64,000 nucleotides of DNA from Chitinophaga oryziterrae (lineage in GTDB: Bacteria > Bacteroidota > Bacteroidia > Chitinophagales > Chitinophagaceae), in assembly GCF_009758125.1 (NCBI RefSeq), contig NZ_WRXO01000002.1:124001-188000 (forward strand). The letters are read 5' to 3'. Positions 43,160 to 52,518 of this stretch are shown piece after piece. Each line of letters starts with the position of its first letter. Position 1 is the stretch's first letter. The notes below the pieces were generated by a model, which was given only the letters and a program-made list of their open reading frames with translations, had not been told where the DNA came from and did no database searches. A program made the position numbers and the translations under genes.

Positions 43160-43426
43160 TTAATCATCTAATTTACTATGAGTTTCAGATTGTATTTCCC
43201 AGTAGATTTCATGTTTACAAATGTTACACGTTTTCAGGCTTTCATTGTGATACACGAACCGGTAGCTGGTTTGTTTTTCCACTGCTTTCAGTAATTGCAG
43301 AATACTTGTCTCTTTTAGCTGCAGACTAATTTTTTCCTGGGCATAGCTTTTGGCATATACCTGCATACAAGTCAGAAAAAAGAGCAGGGTGGCTAGTTTC
43401 ATCGTTAATAGTAATTGACTGGGCAT
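43160..43426 (-). pseudogene. SusC N-terminal fragment (signal peptide plus STN half)
   Basis: 88 residues: a signal peptide (MKLATLLFFLTCMQVYA) and the beginning of a secretin/TonB N-terminal (STN) domain, ISLQLKETSILQLLKAVEKQ then TSYRFVYHNESL, which in sigma-linked SusC proteins talks to FecR. The sequence then diverges and stops; plug and barrel are missing. It lies in operon order after sigma and FecR fragments. Confidence 0.75.
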
Positions 43427-43543
43427 AAGGGCATGAAGCTTCCTGCCTCAAAACACAATTTTTCGCATAATTTTGGTTGGGTTTGTTAGTGATTTGGCGA
43501 ACCTGAAAATCGGGGGGAGGTGTTCGTAGCACTTCCCCTCTCT

Positions 43544-43783
43544 TTATTTACTGATAACGATCACGTTATTGTTGACTTTGAAATTAAAAGGGTAGGAGAG
43601 CTGCAGGGCTTCCAGTGCTTTAATAATGGATTCACTTTCAAAGGTGCCAGAATACCGGTAGCTTTTTATGGCTTCGTCTGAGAATATTACAGGGATACCA
43701 TACCACTTTTCCAGCTTCTTCGCTATTTCTTCCAGTGGCTCATTATCTATTTCAAGCCTGTTATGGATCCATACAGGAGCTAC
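43544..43783 (-). pseudogene. FecR C-terminal (DUF4974) fragment
   Basis: The frame reads WIHNRLEIDNEPLEEIAKKL, EKWYGIPVIFSDEAIKSYRY, SGTFESESIIKALEALQLSY and NNNVIVISK to TAA at 43544. This is the last 80 residues of a Bacteroidota FecR anti-sigma factor; compare the intact one at 55123. The transmembrane and FecR domains are gone, and it joins the sigma fragment out of frame. Confidence 0.75.
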
Positions 43784-44171
43784 TTTCTAGTTTCCTTTTC
43801 AGTTCCTCATCATGCTGTACATTAATGATAATTTCCTCATAGGATAATTCGTTGGGCGCTGCTTCTCCGGACATACGGATAATAGCATTGTCCATTTTAT
43901 CCAGGTAAGACAGTTCATCGAGGATCAGGTGGCGAAGGGTCGTGAACAGATAAGCACGCACCTGGGTTACAGGCTGCATTTTGGCCCTCTTATCCCATAG
44001 CTGCAAAAATAGCTGATTCACGCAATCCTTTACCAGTTCATCATCTCCACATATTTTAAGGCCAAAACGTATCAAATGGAAATAGGTATTACCGTGTAAT
44101 GCCAGCAAAGCCTGCATATCGCCCCGACTGATATTTTCCCAGTGTACCCGGTTTTCTTCTTCATTTGACAT
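43761..44171 (-). pseudogene. ECF sigma factor fragment (region 2 only)
   Basis: A 136-residue frame with sigma-70 region 2: NISRGDMQALLALHGNTYFH, CVNQLFLQLWDKR and VRAYLFTTLRHLILDEL. It should reach about 190 residues with a region 4 helix-turn-helix, but ends SSSCMDP where it runs into the FecR remnant in another frame. A deletion removed region 4 and most of FecR. Confidence 0.8.
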
Positions 44172-44229
44172 AAGCCCTCAATTTATAAAATCTCTATGGG
44201 ATAGTATAGGATACTTTATGTTGCATTTT

Positions 44230-44250
44230 AAAGTTAAGTTTGTTAACTTT
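44230..44250. promoter_or_regulatory. 8-bp perfect inverted repeat upstream of the glycosidase
   Basis: AAAGTTAA-GTTTG-TTAACTTT lies between a possible -7 box (TACTTTAT, 44212-44219) and the LacI-type operator three bases further on. It could be a second regulator site or a leader hairpin. Confidence 0.45.
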
Positions 44251-44252
44251 TA

Positions 44253-44266
44253 TGCAAACGTTTCCA
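44253..44266. promoter_or_regulatory. LacI/GalR-type operator
   Basis: TGCAAACGTTTCCA fits the consensus TGNAANCGNTTNCA at every fixed position. It is 17 bases upstream of the glycosidase ATG, in the leader. No LacI-family gene is in the window, so the regulator would act in trans. Confidence 0.6.
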
Positions 44267-44283
44267 TAAAGCAGGTTCCACGA

Positions 44284-46353
44284 ATGAAAACTATAACCAC
44301 GCTTATCATACTGACCATGCTATGCATGCGGGTAACAGGGCAATCCATTAACCGGAAAGCCCTGGTAGAACGTCACAACGTTATCAACCTTAAATACGAC
44401 TCACTTTCTTCCTTAACGGTGGGGAATGGGGGATTTGCTTTTACTGCTGATATAACGGGCTTACAGAGCTTCCCGGAAGCTTATAGCAACGGTGTGTCGC
44501 TGGGGACGCAATCTCAGTGGGGATGGGACAGCTTTACTGATACTGCTGGTTACCGTTTTGAGGAAAGCCTGAAGACTTACCATTTGCACAACAGGGACAT
44601 TACTTATGCAGTACAATGGCATAGCCCGGAAAGGAATAAACGGGCTTCAGACTGGTTCCGGCAAAATGTTCATCGCTTGCAATTAGGGAATATAGGGTTT
44701 GAGATTATTAAGAAAGATGGACAACCTTGTACTTTACAGGATATACAAGGGATAAAACAAACGCTGGATCTCTGGAACGGACAGATAAAAAGCCATTTTA
44801 CAGTAGAAGGGATCCCTGTAGATGTCATAACTGCCGTACATCCTCAACAGGATATTGTATCCGTAAAAGTAAATTCTTCTTTAGTCAGAGATGGGAGATT
44901 GAAGATAAAAATCCGGTTCCCATATCCAACAGGAGAGTTTGCGGATGCCGGTGTAAACCGTATCGGGAAACATCATTCAGAGATTATCAATAATACTATT
45001 GTTCATCAACTGGATAATTACAAATATTATGTACAGGTAACAGGTGGTAAGGTAACAAAAGGCGAACCTAATGAGTTCGTTGTAACACCCGGCACCGAAT
45101 GCAATTTCCGTTTTTCAGAAAAACAGCTAAGCTCTCCAAGCCCGAGCACACAAACAGTTGCGGCTACTTATTGGAATGCCTACTGGTCACACGGAGGGAT
45201 GGTTGATTTTTCCGGCAGTACAGATCCCCGTGCTTTTGAACTGGAACGCCGTATCATCCTCTCCCAATACCTGATGGCGGTGCAATGTGCCGGTGACATG
45301 CCTCCACAGGAAACCGGTCTCACCTATAATAGCTGGTACGGCAAACCTCATCTTGAAATGTACTGGTGGCATACTGTACATTTTGCGTTGTGGAACCGGA
45401 TAGAACTGATGGAGAAAAGCCTGCAATGGTATTTGAAGGTCGCAGACAAAGCAAAGGCTATCGCTGTAAGACAGGGATACGAAGGTATCCGCTGGCAAAA
45501 GATGACAGACCCGCAGGGGAATGAAAGCCCTTCTTCTGTAGGTGCTTTCCTTATCTGGCAGCAACCTCATTTTATATACATGACGGAATTAGTATACCGT
45601 CATTATCATAACCGCGCTACATTAGATAAGTATAAAGATCTTGTCTTTGCTACCGCAGATTTTATGGCTTCTTATGCGGCCCCTGATAGTAACAGATACA
45701 TTCTGGGTAAAGGTCTGATTCCCGCACAGGAACGCTTTAAACCAGAAGAGACCTTTAATCCCACTTTTGAACTGGCCTACTGGCGCTGGGGATTAACAAC
45801 AGCTCAACAGTGGCGGGAACGCCTGGGATTACCCCGCAACAAAAAATGGGACGAAGTATTAAGCAAATTATCTGCCCTGCCTCAACAGAACGGTGTATAC
45901 CTGGCCACGGAAAGTGCAAAAGATTCTTACATCAATCCGGTATTCATGACAGACCATCCTGCTGTATTAGGCGCATTGGGCATGCTACCCGCCAGCACAG
46001 CCCTGGACACCGCTATCATGCACAACACCTTTAACAAAATATGGAACAACTGGAACTGGAAAGAAACCTGGGGCTGGGACTTCCCGCTCACCAGCATGAC
46101 TGCCACCCGCCTGGGTCTAAGAAACAAAGCAATTGACGCGCTGTTCATACCCGTACAAACAAACACCTGGCTGTCCAACGGACATAATTACCAGGATGAA
46201 CGCCTGCGATTATATTTACCCGGCAATGGAGGACTACTCACTGCTGTAGCTCTCATGTGCGCGGGATATGATGGTTGCAAAACTACAAATCCCGGTATTC
46301 CGGATGATGGTACATGGAAAGTAAAATGGGAAGATATTCAACCCATGCCCTGA
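44284..46353 (+). CDS. Secreted six-hairpin glycosidase (GH65-like)
   Basis: A 689-residue protein; the ATG at 44284 starts a signal peptide (MKTITTLIILTMLCMRVTGQ). An N-terminal beta-sandwich (LTVGNGGFAFTADITGLQSF) precedes an (alpha/alpha)6 barrel rich in Trp. PPQETGLTYNSWYGKPHLEM and YWWHTVHFALWNR contain acidic residues at the position used by GH65/GH95-type enzymes. ETWGWDFPLTSMTATRLG is near the end. It probably acts in the periplasm on an oligosaccharide with the GH105 enzyme 23 bp downstream. The exact CAZy family is uncertain. Expression is probably controlled by the LacI-type site in its leader. Confidence 0.75.
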   Translation: MKTITTLIILTMLCMRVTGQSINRKALVERHNVINLKYDSLSSLTVGNGGFAFTADITGLQSFPEAYSNGVSLGTQSQWGWDSFTDTAGYRFEESLKTYHLHNRDITYAVQWHSPERNKRASDWFRQNVHRLQLGNIGFEIIKKDGQPCTLQDIQGIKQTLDLWNGQIKSHFTVEGIPVDVITAVHPQQDIVSVKVNSSLVRDGRLKIKIRFPYPTGEFADAGVNRIGKHHSEIINNTIVHQLDNYKYYVQVTGGKVTKGEPNEFVVTPGTECNFRFSEKQLSSPSPSTQTVAATYWNAYWSHGGMVDFSGSTDPRAFELERRIILSQYLMAVQCAGDMPPQETGLTYNSWYGKPHLEMYWWHTVHFALWNRIELMEKSLQWYLKVADKAKAIAVRQGYEGIRWQKMTDPQGNESPSSVGAFLIWQQPHFIYMTELVYRHYHNRATLDKYKDLVFATADFMASYAAPDSNRYILGKGLIPAQERFKPEETFNPTFELAYWRWGLTTAQQWRERLGLPRNKKWDEVLSKLSALPQQNGVYLATESAKDSYINPVFMTDHPAVLGALGMLPASTALDTAIMHNTFNKIWNNWNWKETWGWDFPLTSMTATRLGLRNKAIDALFIPVQTNTWLSNGHNYQDERLRLYLPGNGGLLTAVALMCAGYDGCKTTNPGIPDDGTWKVKWEDIQPMP

Positions 46354-46376
46354 TAAAATTCATTAAATTTCATACG

Positions 46377-47489
46377 ATGAAAAAGAACATCTTATTACTG
46401 TCTATGCTGCTGGGAATGCTCCCGGCCATTGCTCAAAACAAAAAAGAAGTACTAAAAGTACTTACCCTCACCAATGGCTATTTCATGGAGAAATGGCCGG
46501 ATACCGGTAAAGACATCGTTCTCAATAAAACCTGGCCCAGCAATATCTGGACAAGGGCCGTGTATTACGAAGGACTCATGGCATTCTACAGTATTAGTCC
46601 CAAAAAAGAATACTACGATTATGCCGTATCATGGGGAGAGAAACACCAATGGAACCTGCGCAGCGGCATCACTACCCGTAACGCAGATAATCAGGCCTGC
46701 GGACAAACATACGTCGACCTTTATCTCATTGATAAGAAACCGGAACGTATCGCCAATATCAAAGCATCTATAGACAGTATGTTGAAAACTGATAAAATAG
46801 ATGACTGGAACTGGATAGATGCGATCCAGATGGGCATGCCCCTGATGGCGCAATTAGGCAAGATATATAAAGACACCACTTACTTCGGACGTATGCACCA
46901 GATGTATAACTTTACCAAATACCAGCATGGTGGTAACGGATTATACAACACAACAGAACACCTCTGGTGGAGAGATAAAGATTTTGTACCTCCCTACAAA
47001 GAACCTAATGGTGAAAGCTGCTACTGGAGCCGTGGTAATGGCTGGGTACTGGCTGCACTGGTAAGAACAATGGACCAGTTACCACAAACATCCCCTTATT
47101 ATAAAGACTACCTGAAAGATTTCAAAGACATGTCTGCGGCATTACTTACACTGCAAAGAAAAGATGGTTTCTGGAATGCAAGTCTGCGCGACTCTACACA
47201 TTTCGGTGGTAAGGAATTAACCGGTACTTCATTATTCATATATGGCATGGCCTGGGGTATCCGCAAAGGATACTTAAACAAATCAACTTATCTACCTGCA
47301 GTGTTAAAAGGATGGAATGCACTGGTGAAAGATTGCGTACATGAGAACGGTATGCTGGGATTTGTGCAGAGTACAGGTAAACAACCGTCAGATGGTCAGC
47401 CCGTAACTTATGAGAAGATCCCCGATTTTGAAGATTATGGGTTAGGATGTTTCCTTTTAGCCGGTTCAGAGATCTATAAGTTAAAATAA
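46377..47489 (+). CDS. GH88/GH105 unsaturated glucuronyl/rhamnogalacturonyl hydrolase
   Basis: A 370-residue exported enzyme starting MKKNILLLSMLLGMLPAIAQ at 46377. It has the GH105 (YteR/YesR) layout: TWPSNIWTRAVYYEGLMAFY, DDWNWIDAIQMGMPLMAQLG (catalytic Asp region), SCYWSRGNGWVLAALVRTM and LTGTSLFIYGMAWGI. These enzymes hydrate the unsaturated uronic acid left by polysaccharide lyases, typically on rhamnogalacturonan fragments. No lyase is in the window. It forms a two-gene unit with the upstream glycosidase, closed by a terminator. Confidence 0.9.
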   Translation: MKKNILLLSMLLGMLPAIAQNKKEVLKVLTLTNGYFMEKWPDTGKDIVLNKTWPSNIWTRAVYYEGLMAFYSISPKKEYYDYAVSWGEKHQWNLRSGITTRNADNQACGQTYVDLYLIDKKPERIANIKASIDSMLKTDKIDDWNWIDAIQMGMPLMAQLGKIYKDTTYFGRMHQMYNFTKYQHGGNGLYNTTEHLWWRDKDFVPPYKEPNGESCYWSRGNGWVLAALVRTMDQLPQTSPYYKDYLKDFKDMSAALLTLQRKDGFWNASLRDSTHFGGKELTGTSLFIYGMAWGIRKGYLNKSTYLPAVLKGWNALVKDCVHENGMLGFVQSTGKQPSDGQPVTYEKIPDFEDYGLGCFLLAGSEIYKLK

Positions 47490-47498
47490 TTCTTCCTG

Positions 47499-47536
47499 AT
47501 AAAGTCAAAGCTCACCCCGGCTTTGACTTTATTGTT
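47499..47536 (+). terminator. Rho-independent terminator
   Basis: AAAGTCAAAGC / GCTTTGACTTT stem with loop TCACCCCG, then ATTGTTT. It closes the glycosidase-GH105 unit. Confidence 0.75.
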
Positions 47537-47741
47537 TAACCCCGTTCATAAAAAATAAGCGTAGAAGCTACCTTTAACAAGAAATAATTTCTATTTTTCC
47601 GGTAGTGAGCTTGATAGTTGTGTGTTTTTATCCACGTTCGTCAACAATATTCTGGCGTATGAGTCTCAACAGGTCCGCAGCTGCATACAGTTTTGCGCAG
47701 TTATCCGCGTTTTATTATCTAAATATAAAGCTCCACAAATC

Positions 47742-50195
47742 ATGAACAAAGTTTTTGGTATTGCTGCCCTATTGCTATCACAGCAATTGTATGCACAGCA
47801 GCAACAGGCACCGGCCTACCCGCTTATTACTCACGATCCGTATTTCAGTATCTGGTCGGCTACTGATGATCTGACCGCTTCTACTACCCGTCACTGGACA
47901 GGCACAGACCAATCCATTACAGGCATGATAAAGGTAGATGGTGTTATCTACCGCATATTAGGCGCTAAAGGGGAGAATTATGAAACTGTGATTCCTGCTG
48001 CTGATGAAAAATCATACAGTTGTCAGTATACAGAAACTGCTCCTGCAGATGGATGGCAGAATGAAAAGTTTAATGATGCGCAATGGCAAACAGGTAAAGC
48101 GCCTTTCACGAATACACAGAACCTGGACGGGACCCAATGGAATACCAGAGAAATATGGGTACGCAGAACATTCGAATTAAACGATAAAAATCTGGATAAA
48201 CTCCTGCTGAAAATAAATCATGATGATAATGCAGAAGTATACCTGAACGGAGAACCTATCTACAGTTATGTAGGCTGGTTAACCCGCATGCAATATTTCC
48301 CCGTAAGTGAAGCAGCCCGCAAAAAACTGAAGAAAGGTAAAAATGTACTGGCCATACATTGCACCAATACGCAGGGCGGAGCATGGTTAGACGCCGGACT
48401 GGTAAAAGAAGCGAAAGATCCGGCAGCATCTAAAATCCAGGTAGCTACACAGAAAAGTGTAAAATTGACTGCAACACAAACTACTTATACTTTCACCGCA
48501 GGTAAAGTAGATGTAACATTGAATTTCACCTCGCCTTTACTGCTCAGTGATCTTGATCTGCTTTCGCGTCCGGTATCTTATATCACTTATAAGGTACAGG
48601 CCAATGATGGAGGGACACATGGAGTAGTGTTATACTTCGGCGCCTCTTCCAGCCTTGCTGTGAATACACCTTCCCAGCAGGTAACCGCACAGCAGTATAC
48701 CAGTGGAGATTTATCAATCTTAAAAACAGGTACAGTAGATCAACCGGTACTGGCAAAAAAAGGAGATGATCTGAGAATCGACTGGGGTTATCTGTATGTG
48801 GCAGTACCAAAGGCTGCCAATGCCGTTCAGTACATTACAAAAGAAGGGGAAGGCATGAGTTCATTTGCTGATAAAATGCCTGCTACAACTACTACCAGCG
48901 GTACACAACTGATGCTGAATACCATTGTACCATTAGGTAAAGTGGATGCTACAGGAAAAGAACAGGTAATCCTGCTGGGATATGATGACCTGTTTTCTAT
49001 CCAGTATTTCAATACTAACCTGGCTCCCTGGTGGAAAAAAGATGCATCCTGCACCATAGAAAAAGAATTGTCAAAAGCAGCAATCGATTACGCTGCTATC
49101 ATGCAACGCTGTAATACATTTGACGATAATTTATACGCGGATACAAAAAAAGCAGGTGGTGAAAACTACGCTAAATTATGTAACCTGGGCTACAGGCAGA
49201 GTATCGCCGCTCACAAACTGGTAAAGAGCCCGGATGGAGATGTCCTGTTCCTTTCTAAAGAAAACTTCAGCAATGGTTGTATCAACACAGTAGATGTCAC
49301 TTATCCGTCTGCTCCTTTATTCCTGGTATACAACCCGGACCTGATGAAGGGGATGCTTACCGGTATCTTCTATTTCAGCGAAAGCGGAAAATATACACAA
49401 CCCTATGCAGCCCATGATCTGGGTACTTATCCGCTGGCCAATGGCCAGGCGTATGGTGAAGGCATGCCTGTGGAAGAATCAGGTAACATGATCATCTTAA
49501 CGGCCGCTATTGCCAAAGCAGAAGGTAATGCGGACTATGCAAAAAAGCACTGGAAAACTTTGACCACCTGGGCAGAATATTTATTGAAAGAAGGTTTTGA
49601 TCCTGCTAACCAGCTTTGCACAGACGACTTTGCAGGACACCTGGCGCGGAATGCCAATCTTTCAGTTAAAGCAATCGTTGGCTTAGGTAGTTATGCCATG
49701 CTGGCTGATCAGCTGGGAGATACTGCTACTGCCAACAAATACCGTAAGGCAGCAAAAGAGATGGTCCCTAAATGGATGCAACTAGCAGATGATGGGGATC
49801 ATTACACACTGGCATTTGAAAATAAAGGCTCCTGGAGCCAGAAGTATAATTTAGTGTGGGATAAAGTATTGGGATTGGACCTGTTCCCTATTTCTGTGTA
49901 TGACAAAGAGATAAAATATTATCTCACCCGTCAGCAGCCATTTGGTCTACCACTGGATAGCCGTAAAGGATATACCAAATCGGACTGGATACTGTGGACT
50001 GCTGCGCTGGCGAATAATCAGTCGGATTTCAGTGCATTAATAGACCCTGTATATAAATATGCAACAGAAACTTCTTCCCGTGTACCTCTCAGCGACTGGC
50101 ATGAAACGTCAGACGGTAAGATGGTAGGCTTCCAGGCAAGAAGCGTAGTGGGCGGGTATTTCATGCAGTTGCTCAGTGCTACCATAAAGAAATAA
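47742..50195 (+). CDS. Secreted DUF4965/DUF5127/DUF1793 glutaminase-like protein
   Basis: An 817-residue protein starting MNKVFGIAALLLSQQLYAQ at 47742; an open stretch upstream is not signal-like. ITHDPYFSIWSATDDL is the family opening. A jelly-roll-like insert (IWVRRTFELND, AEVYLNGEPIYSY) follows, then the (alpha/alpha)6 part with LCNLGYRQSIAAHKL, FLSKENFSNGCINTVDVTYP and PLSDWHETSDGKMVGFQARS. Fungal and bacterial relatives are called glutaminase A, but the fold is glycosidase-like and many sit in polysaccharide loci. Activity here is uncertain. Confidence 0.85.
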   Translation: MNKVFGIAALLLSQQLYAQQQQAPAYPLITHDPYFSIWSATDDLTASTTRHWTGTDQSITGMIKVDGVIYRILGAKGENYETVIPAADEKSYSCQYTETAPADGWQNEKFNDAQWQTGKAPFTNTQNLDGTQWNTREIWVRRTFELNDKNLDKLLLKINHDDNAEVYLNGEPIYSYVGWLTRMQYFPVSEAARKKLKKGKNVLAIHCTNTQGGAWLDAGLVKEAKDPAASKIQVATQKSVKLTATQTTYTFTAGKVDVTLNFTSPLLLSDLDLLSRPVSYITYKVQANDGGTHGVVLYFGASSSLAVNTPSQQVTAQQYTSGDLSILKTGTVDQPVLAKKGDDLRIDWGYLYVAVPKAANAVQYITKEGEGMSSFADKMPATTTTSGTQLMLNTIVPLGKVDATGKEQVILLGYDDLFSIQYFNTNLAPWWKKDASCTIEKELSKAAIDYAAIMQRCNTFDDNLYADTKKAGGENYAKLCNLGYRQSIAAHKLVKSPDGDVLFLSKENFSNGCINTVDVTYPSAPLFLVYNPDLMKGMLTGIFYFSESGKYTQPYAAHDLGTYPLANGQAYGEGMPVEESGNMIILTAAIAKAEGNADYAKKHWKTLTTWAEYLLKEGFDPANQLCTDDFAGHLARNANLSVKAIVGLGSYAMLADQLGDTATANKYRKAAKEMVPKWMQLADDGDHYTLAFENKGSWSQKYNLVWDKVLGLDLFPISVYDKEIKYYLTRQQPFGLPLDSRKGYTKSDWILWTAALANNQSDFSALIDPVYKYATETSSRVPLSDWHETSDGKMVGFQARSVVGGYFMQLLSATIKK

Positions 50196-50200
50196 TACGC

Positions 50201-50234
50201 AATGGAGTAGCTTGTTTTACAGGCTACTCCATTC
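50201..50234 (+). terminator. Hairpin terminator
   Basis: AATGGAGTAGC / GCTACTCCATT stem around TTGTTTTACAG, directly after the stop of the DUF4965 gene. Confidence 0.65.
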
Positions 50235-50636
50235 AATTTATAGAGTGTAGTAATGTTACTACAAAAGGTTCGTTCCCGTCTTTATATATTTGTAATCAAG
50301 TTACTATCCTTAAATAAAAAAGGCGCCGCCTTTCCCCATTCTCTAAATGCAAACATTTCGTTCAACATATTAGGGTATGATCATAGATCATACTGTAAAA
50401 GCTTGGTTTTTATTAGGATATGGTAGATAAGGTTGTCATTCTTGGCGACCTTCCTTTTTTTATACCAGTGAGTAAAAAAAAAGAAGCCCGCAAATGTGAC
50501 TTTGCAGGCTGCCCCCTTTTTTGGGCGATGGATGTATTGAGGAATTAAATGGATGTTCGAGGTTACAATGAATGACTCCCGGGGGGATTACAATGAACGA
50601 AAGGGGACTAACGAATAAAAGATAAATGGATGAAAA
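50235..50636. other. Intergenic region with a second hairpin
   Basis: It holds an AGCCCGCAAA / TTTGCAGGCT hairpin at 50485-50510 after an A-run and before CCCCCTTTTTT, which reads as a terminator. The rest is non-coding with G-rich repeats (GGGGGGATTACAATGAACGA-type, 50580-50600). No gene seen. Confidence 0.45.
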
Positions 50637-50873
50637 TCAGTTCTCGCTGAATTCGCTGAAGAAACGACGCGCCACGTGTTTGAACCTGTTCACATCTGCT
50701 TCATTATTAAGCGATATAATATCCGGAGTTGTTGATTGATAATATTTCAAAGCCGCCGTTGCCAGATCAATGTTCCCTTTTGCATCTACTGTAGCTTTAA
50801 TATTGTTGCTATTACTGTTCAGGTAATGCAGCGCTTTGATGTCGAATTGAAAAGTTATGATATCGTTTGACAT
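50637..50873 (-). CDS. Small hypothetical protein
   Basis: 78 residues, soluble, starting MSNDIITFQFDIKALHYLNS. NNIKATVDAKGNIDLATAAL and FKHVARRFFSEFSEN at the end suggest a compact alpha/beta protein. No family recognised. A clean start, a real-looking composition and no overlapping gene support it. Confidence 0.5.
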   Translation of the reverse strand: MSNDIITFQFDIKALHYLNSNSNNIKATVDAKGNIDLATAALKYYQSTTPDIISLNNEADVNRFKHVARRFFSEFSEN

Positions 50874-51003
50874 GTTATTTTTCGTTTTATACAGATCCTA
50901 TATAAAAATTTCGTGCCAAAATATTTAAACCCTTAAATCCCCCGAAAAAATTTCATTTAATTCTCCCGTTTTGTACCTTACCTGTCTCAAAATCAAGATA
51001 AAT

Positions 51004-52464
51004 ATGCAATTAGCCACGTTAGCCAGGTCTTTCTTCTTATTTGTTGTTACATGCTTTATGGCGCTGTATAGCTATGCAGACGTACGTTTACCGGCATTAG
51101 TGAGCAACAATATGGTACTACAACGCAACAAACCATTACACATTTGGGGATGGGCAGACAAAGGAGAAAAGATTACGGTCTCTTTCTTTAATACTACCTA
51201 TAAGGCAACTGCCGCCGCGAATGGCAAATGGCAGGTAACATTACCCGCCCGTCCTGCCGGAGGGCCTTATACCATGACAATTAAAGGTAATAATGTCATT
51301 ACGCTGGATAATATCCTGATAGGGGAGGTGTGGATCGCTTCCGGACAGTCGAATATGGAAATGCCCGTAAACGGATGGAGCCATGTTATCAATTTCGAAC
51401 AGGAAATAAAAGCCGCCAACTATCCGGAGATCCGTTTATTCCAGATCAACCATACTACCAGTACGGCCCCGCAGGAAGATGTGGTGACCTGGAAAGGTGG
51501 ATGGTTAACCTGCACTCCGGAAAATATTCCACAGTTTTCCGCAGTTGGTTACTTCTTTGCCCGTGAAATTTATACACACGAACATATACCTGTTGGCGTT
51601 ATACACACATCCTGGGGAGGGACTGTGGCAGAGGCATGGACAAGTGGGGAGTCTTTAAAGACAATGCCGGCGTTTGCAGATACCGTGAAGGCGCTGGAAA
51701 GCCTGCCGGAACCAAAGGCTCCCGGAGATCCCAACAAAGCGACTTTATTATATAATGCAATGATCCATCCTTTATTACCTTATCCCATCCGTGGGGCAAT
51801 CTGGTATCAGGGTGAAAGTAATGCAGACAGGGCCTATCAGTACCGCGAACTGTTTCCTTTGATGATCAAAGACTGGCGCAAGCACTGGAATACCGGGGAG
51901 TTCCCTTTTTATTTTGTACAGCTGGCCAGCTTCAAAGACAAAAAGACAGAACCTGCTCCGTCCGCCTGGGCAGAGTTAAGAGAAGCGCAGTTACGTACTT
52001 TGGCATTGCCGAATACCGGAATGGCTTCAGCAGTTGATATAGGAGATGCAAAAGATATCCATCCCAGGAACAAACAGGAAGTAGGCAGACGCTTATCGCT
52101 GATAGCACGGGCACAGGTATATGGAGAAAAGATCCCTTTTTCAGGCCCTGTTTATTTGTCTAAACAGATTGCCGGTAGTAAGATCACGTTGTCTTTTAAA
52201 TATACAGATGATGGTTTAATGATGAAACATGGGAGCTCTGCATTAACAGGTTTTGAGATTGCCGGGGCTGATAAACAGTTTCATTGGGCGCAGGCTAAGA
52301 TCTCAGGAGATCATATAATCGTATGGAGTGATGAGGTGAAAAGCCCTGTAGCCGTACGTTACGGCTGGGCAGATAACCCGGATGGGAATCTGTATAATGG
52401 CGCCGGCTTGCCTGCATCTCCGTTCCGTACAGATGACTGGCAGGGAATAACTTTCGGTAAATAA
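51004..52464 (+). CDS. Sialate O-acetylesterase family (SGNH hydrolase)
   Basis: A 486-residue secreted esterase; ATG at 51004 opens the signal MQLATLARSFFLFVVTCFMALYSYA. An N-terminal beta domain (VRLPALVSNNMVLQRNKPLH) precedes the SGNH core: ASGQSNMEMP with nucleophile Ser116, GVIHTSWGGTVAEAW, IWYQGESNADRAYQYREL, and a C-terminal His region near DIHPRNKQEVGRR. It removes O-acetyl groups from sialic acid or, often in Bacteroidota, from pectin or other glycans. Next to GH105 the second role is more likely here. Confidence 0.92.
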   Translation: MQLATLARSFFLFVVTCFMALYSYADVRLPALVSNNMVLQRNKPLHIWGWADKGEKITVSFFNTTYKATAAANGKWQVTLPARPAGGPYTMTIKGNNVITLDNILIGEVWIASGQSNMEMPVNGWSHVINFEQEIKAANYPEIRLFQINHTTSTAPQEDVVTWKGGWLTCTPENIPQFSAVGYFFAREIYTHEHIPVGVIHTSWGGTVAEAWTSGESLKTMPAFADTVKALESLPEPKAPGDPNKATLLYNAMIHPLLPYPIRGAIWYQGESNADRAYQYRELFPLMIKDWRKHWNTGEFPFYFVQLASFKDKKTEPAPSAWAELREAQLRTLALPNTGMASAVDIGDAKDIHPRNKQEVGRRLSLIARAQVYGEKIPFSGPVYLSKQIAGSKITLSFKYTDDGLMMKHGSSALTGFEIAGADKQFHWAQAKISGDHIIVWSDEVKSPVAVRYGWADNPDGNLYNGAGLPASPFRTDDWQGITFGK

Positions 52465-52474
52465 TTAAATAATA

Positions 52475-52502
52475 GAGGGCTGATTGTATTCAATCAGCCC
52501 TC
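52475..52502 (+). terminator. Hairpin terminator
   Basis: Perfect 12-bp stem GAGGGCTGATTG / CAATCAGCCCTC with loop TATT, between the esterase stop and the EamA start. Confidence 0.7.
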
Positions 52503-52518
52503 ATTCAGGTGAACAACG

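Noticed and set aside
43326..43532. Minus-strand 68-codon ORF overlapping the SusC fragment
   Set aside because: It overlaps the STN-containing frame in another phase and shows no family features.
47622..47741. Longer N-terminus for the DUF4965 protein
   Set aside because: The 40 extra codons are not signal-like, and the ATG at 47742 gives a normal signal peptide.
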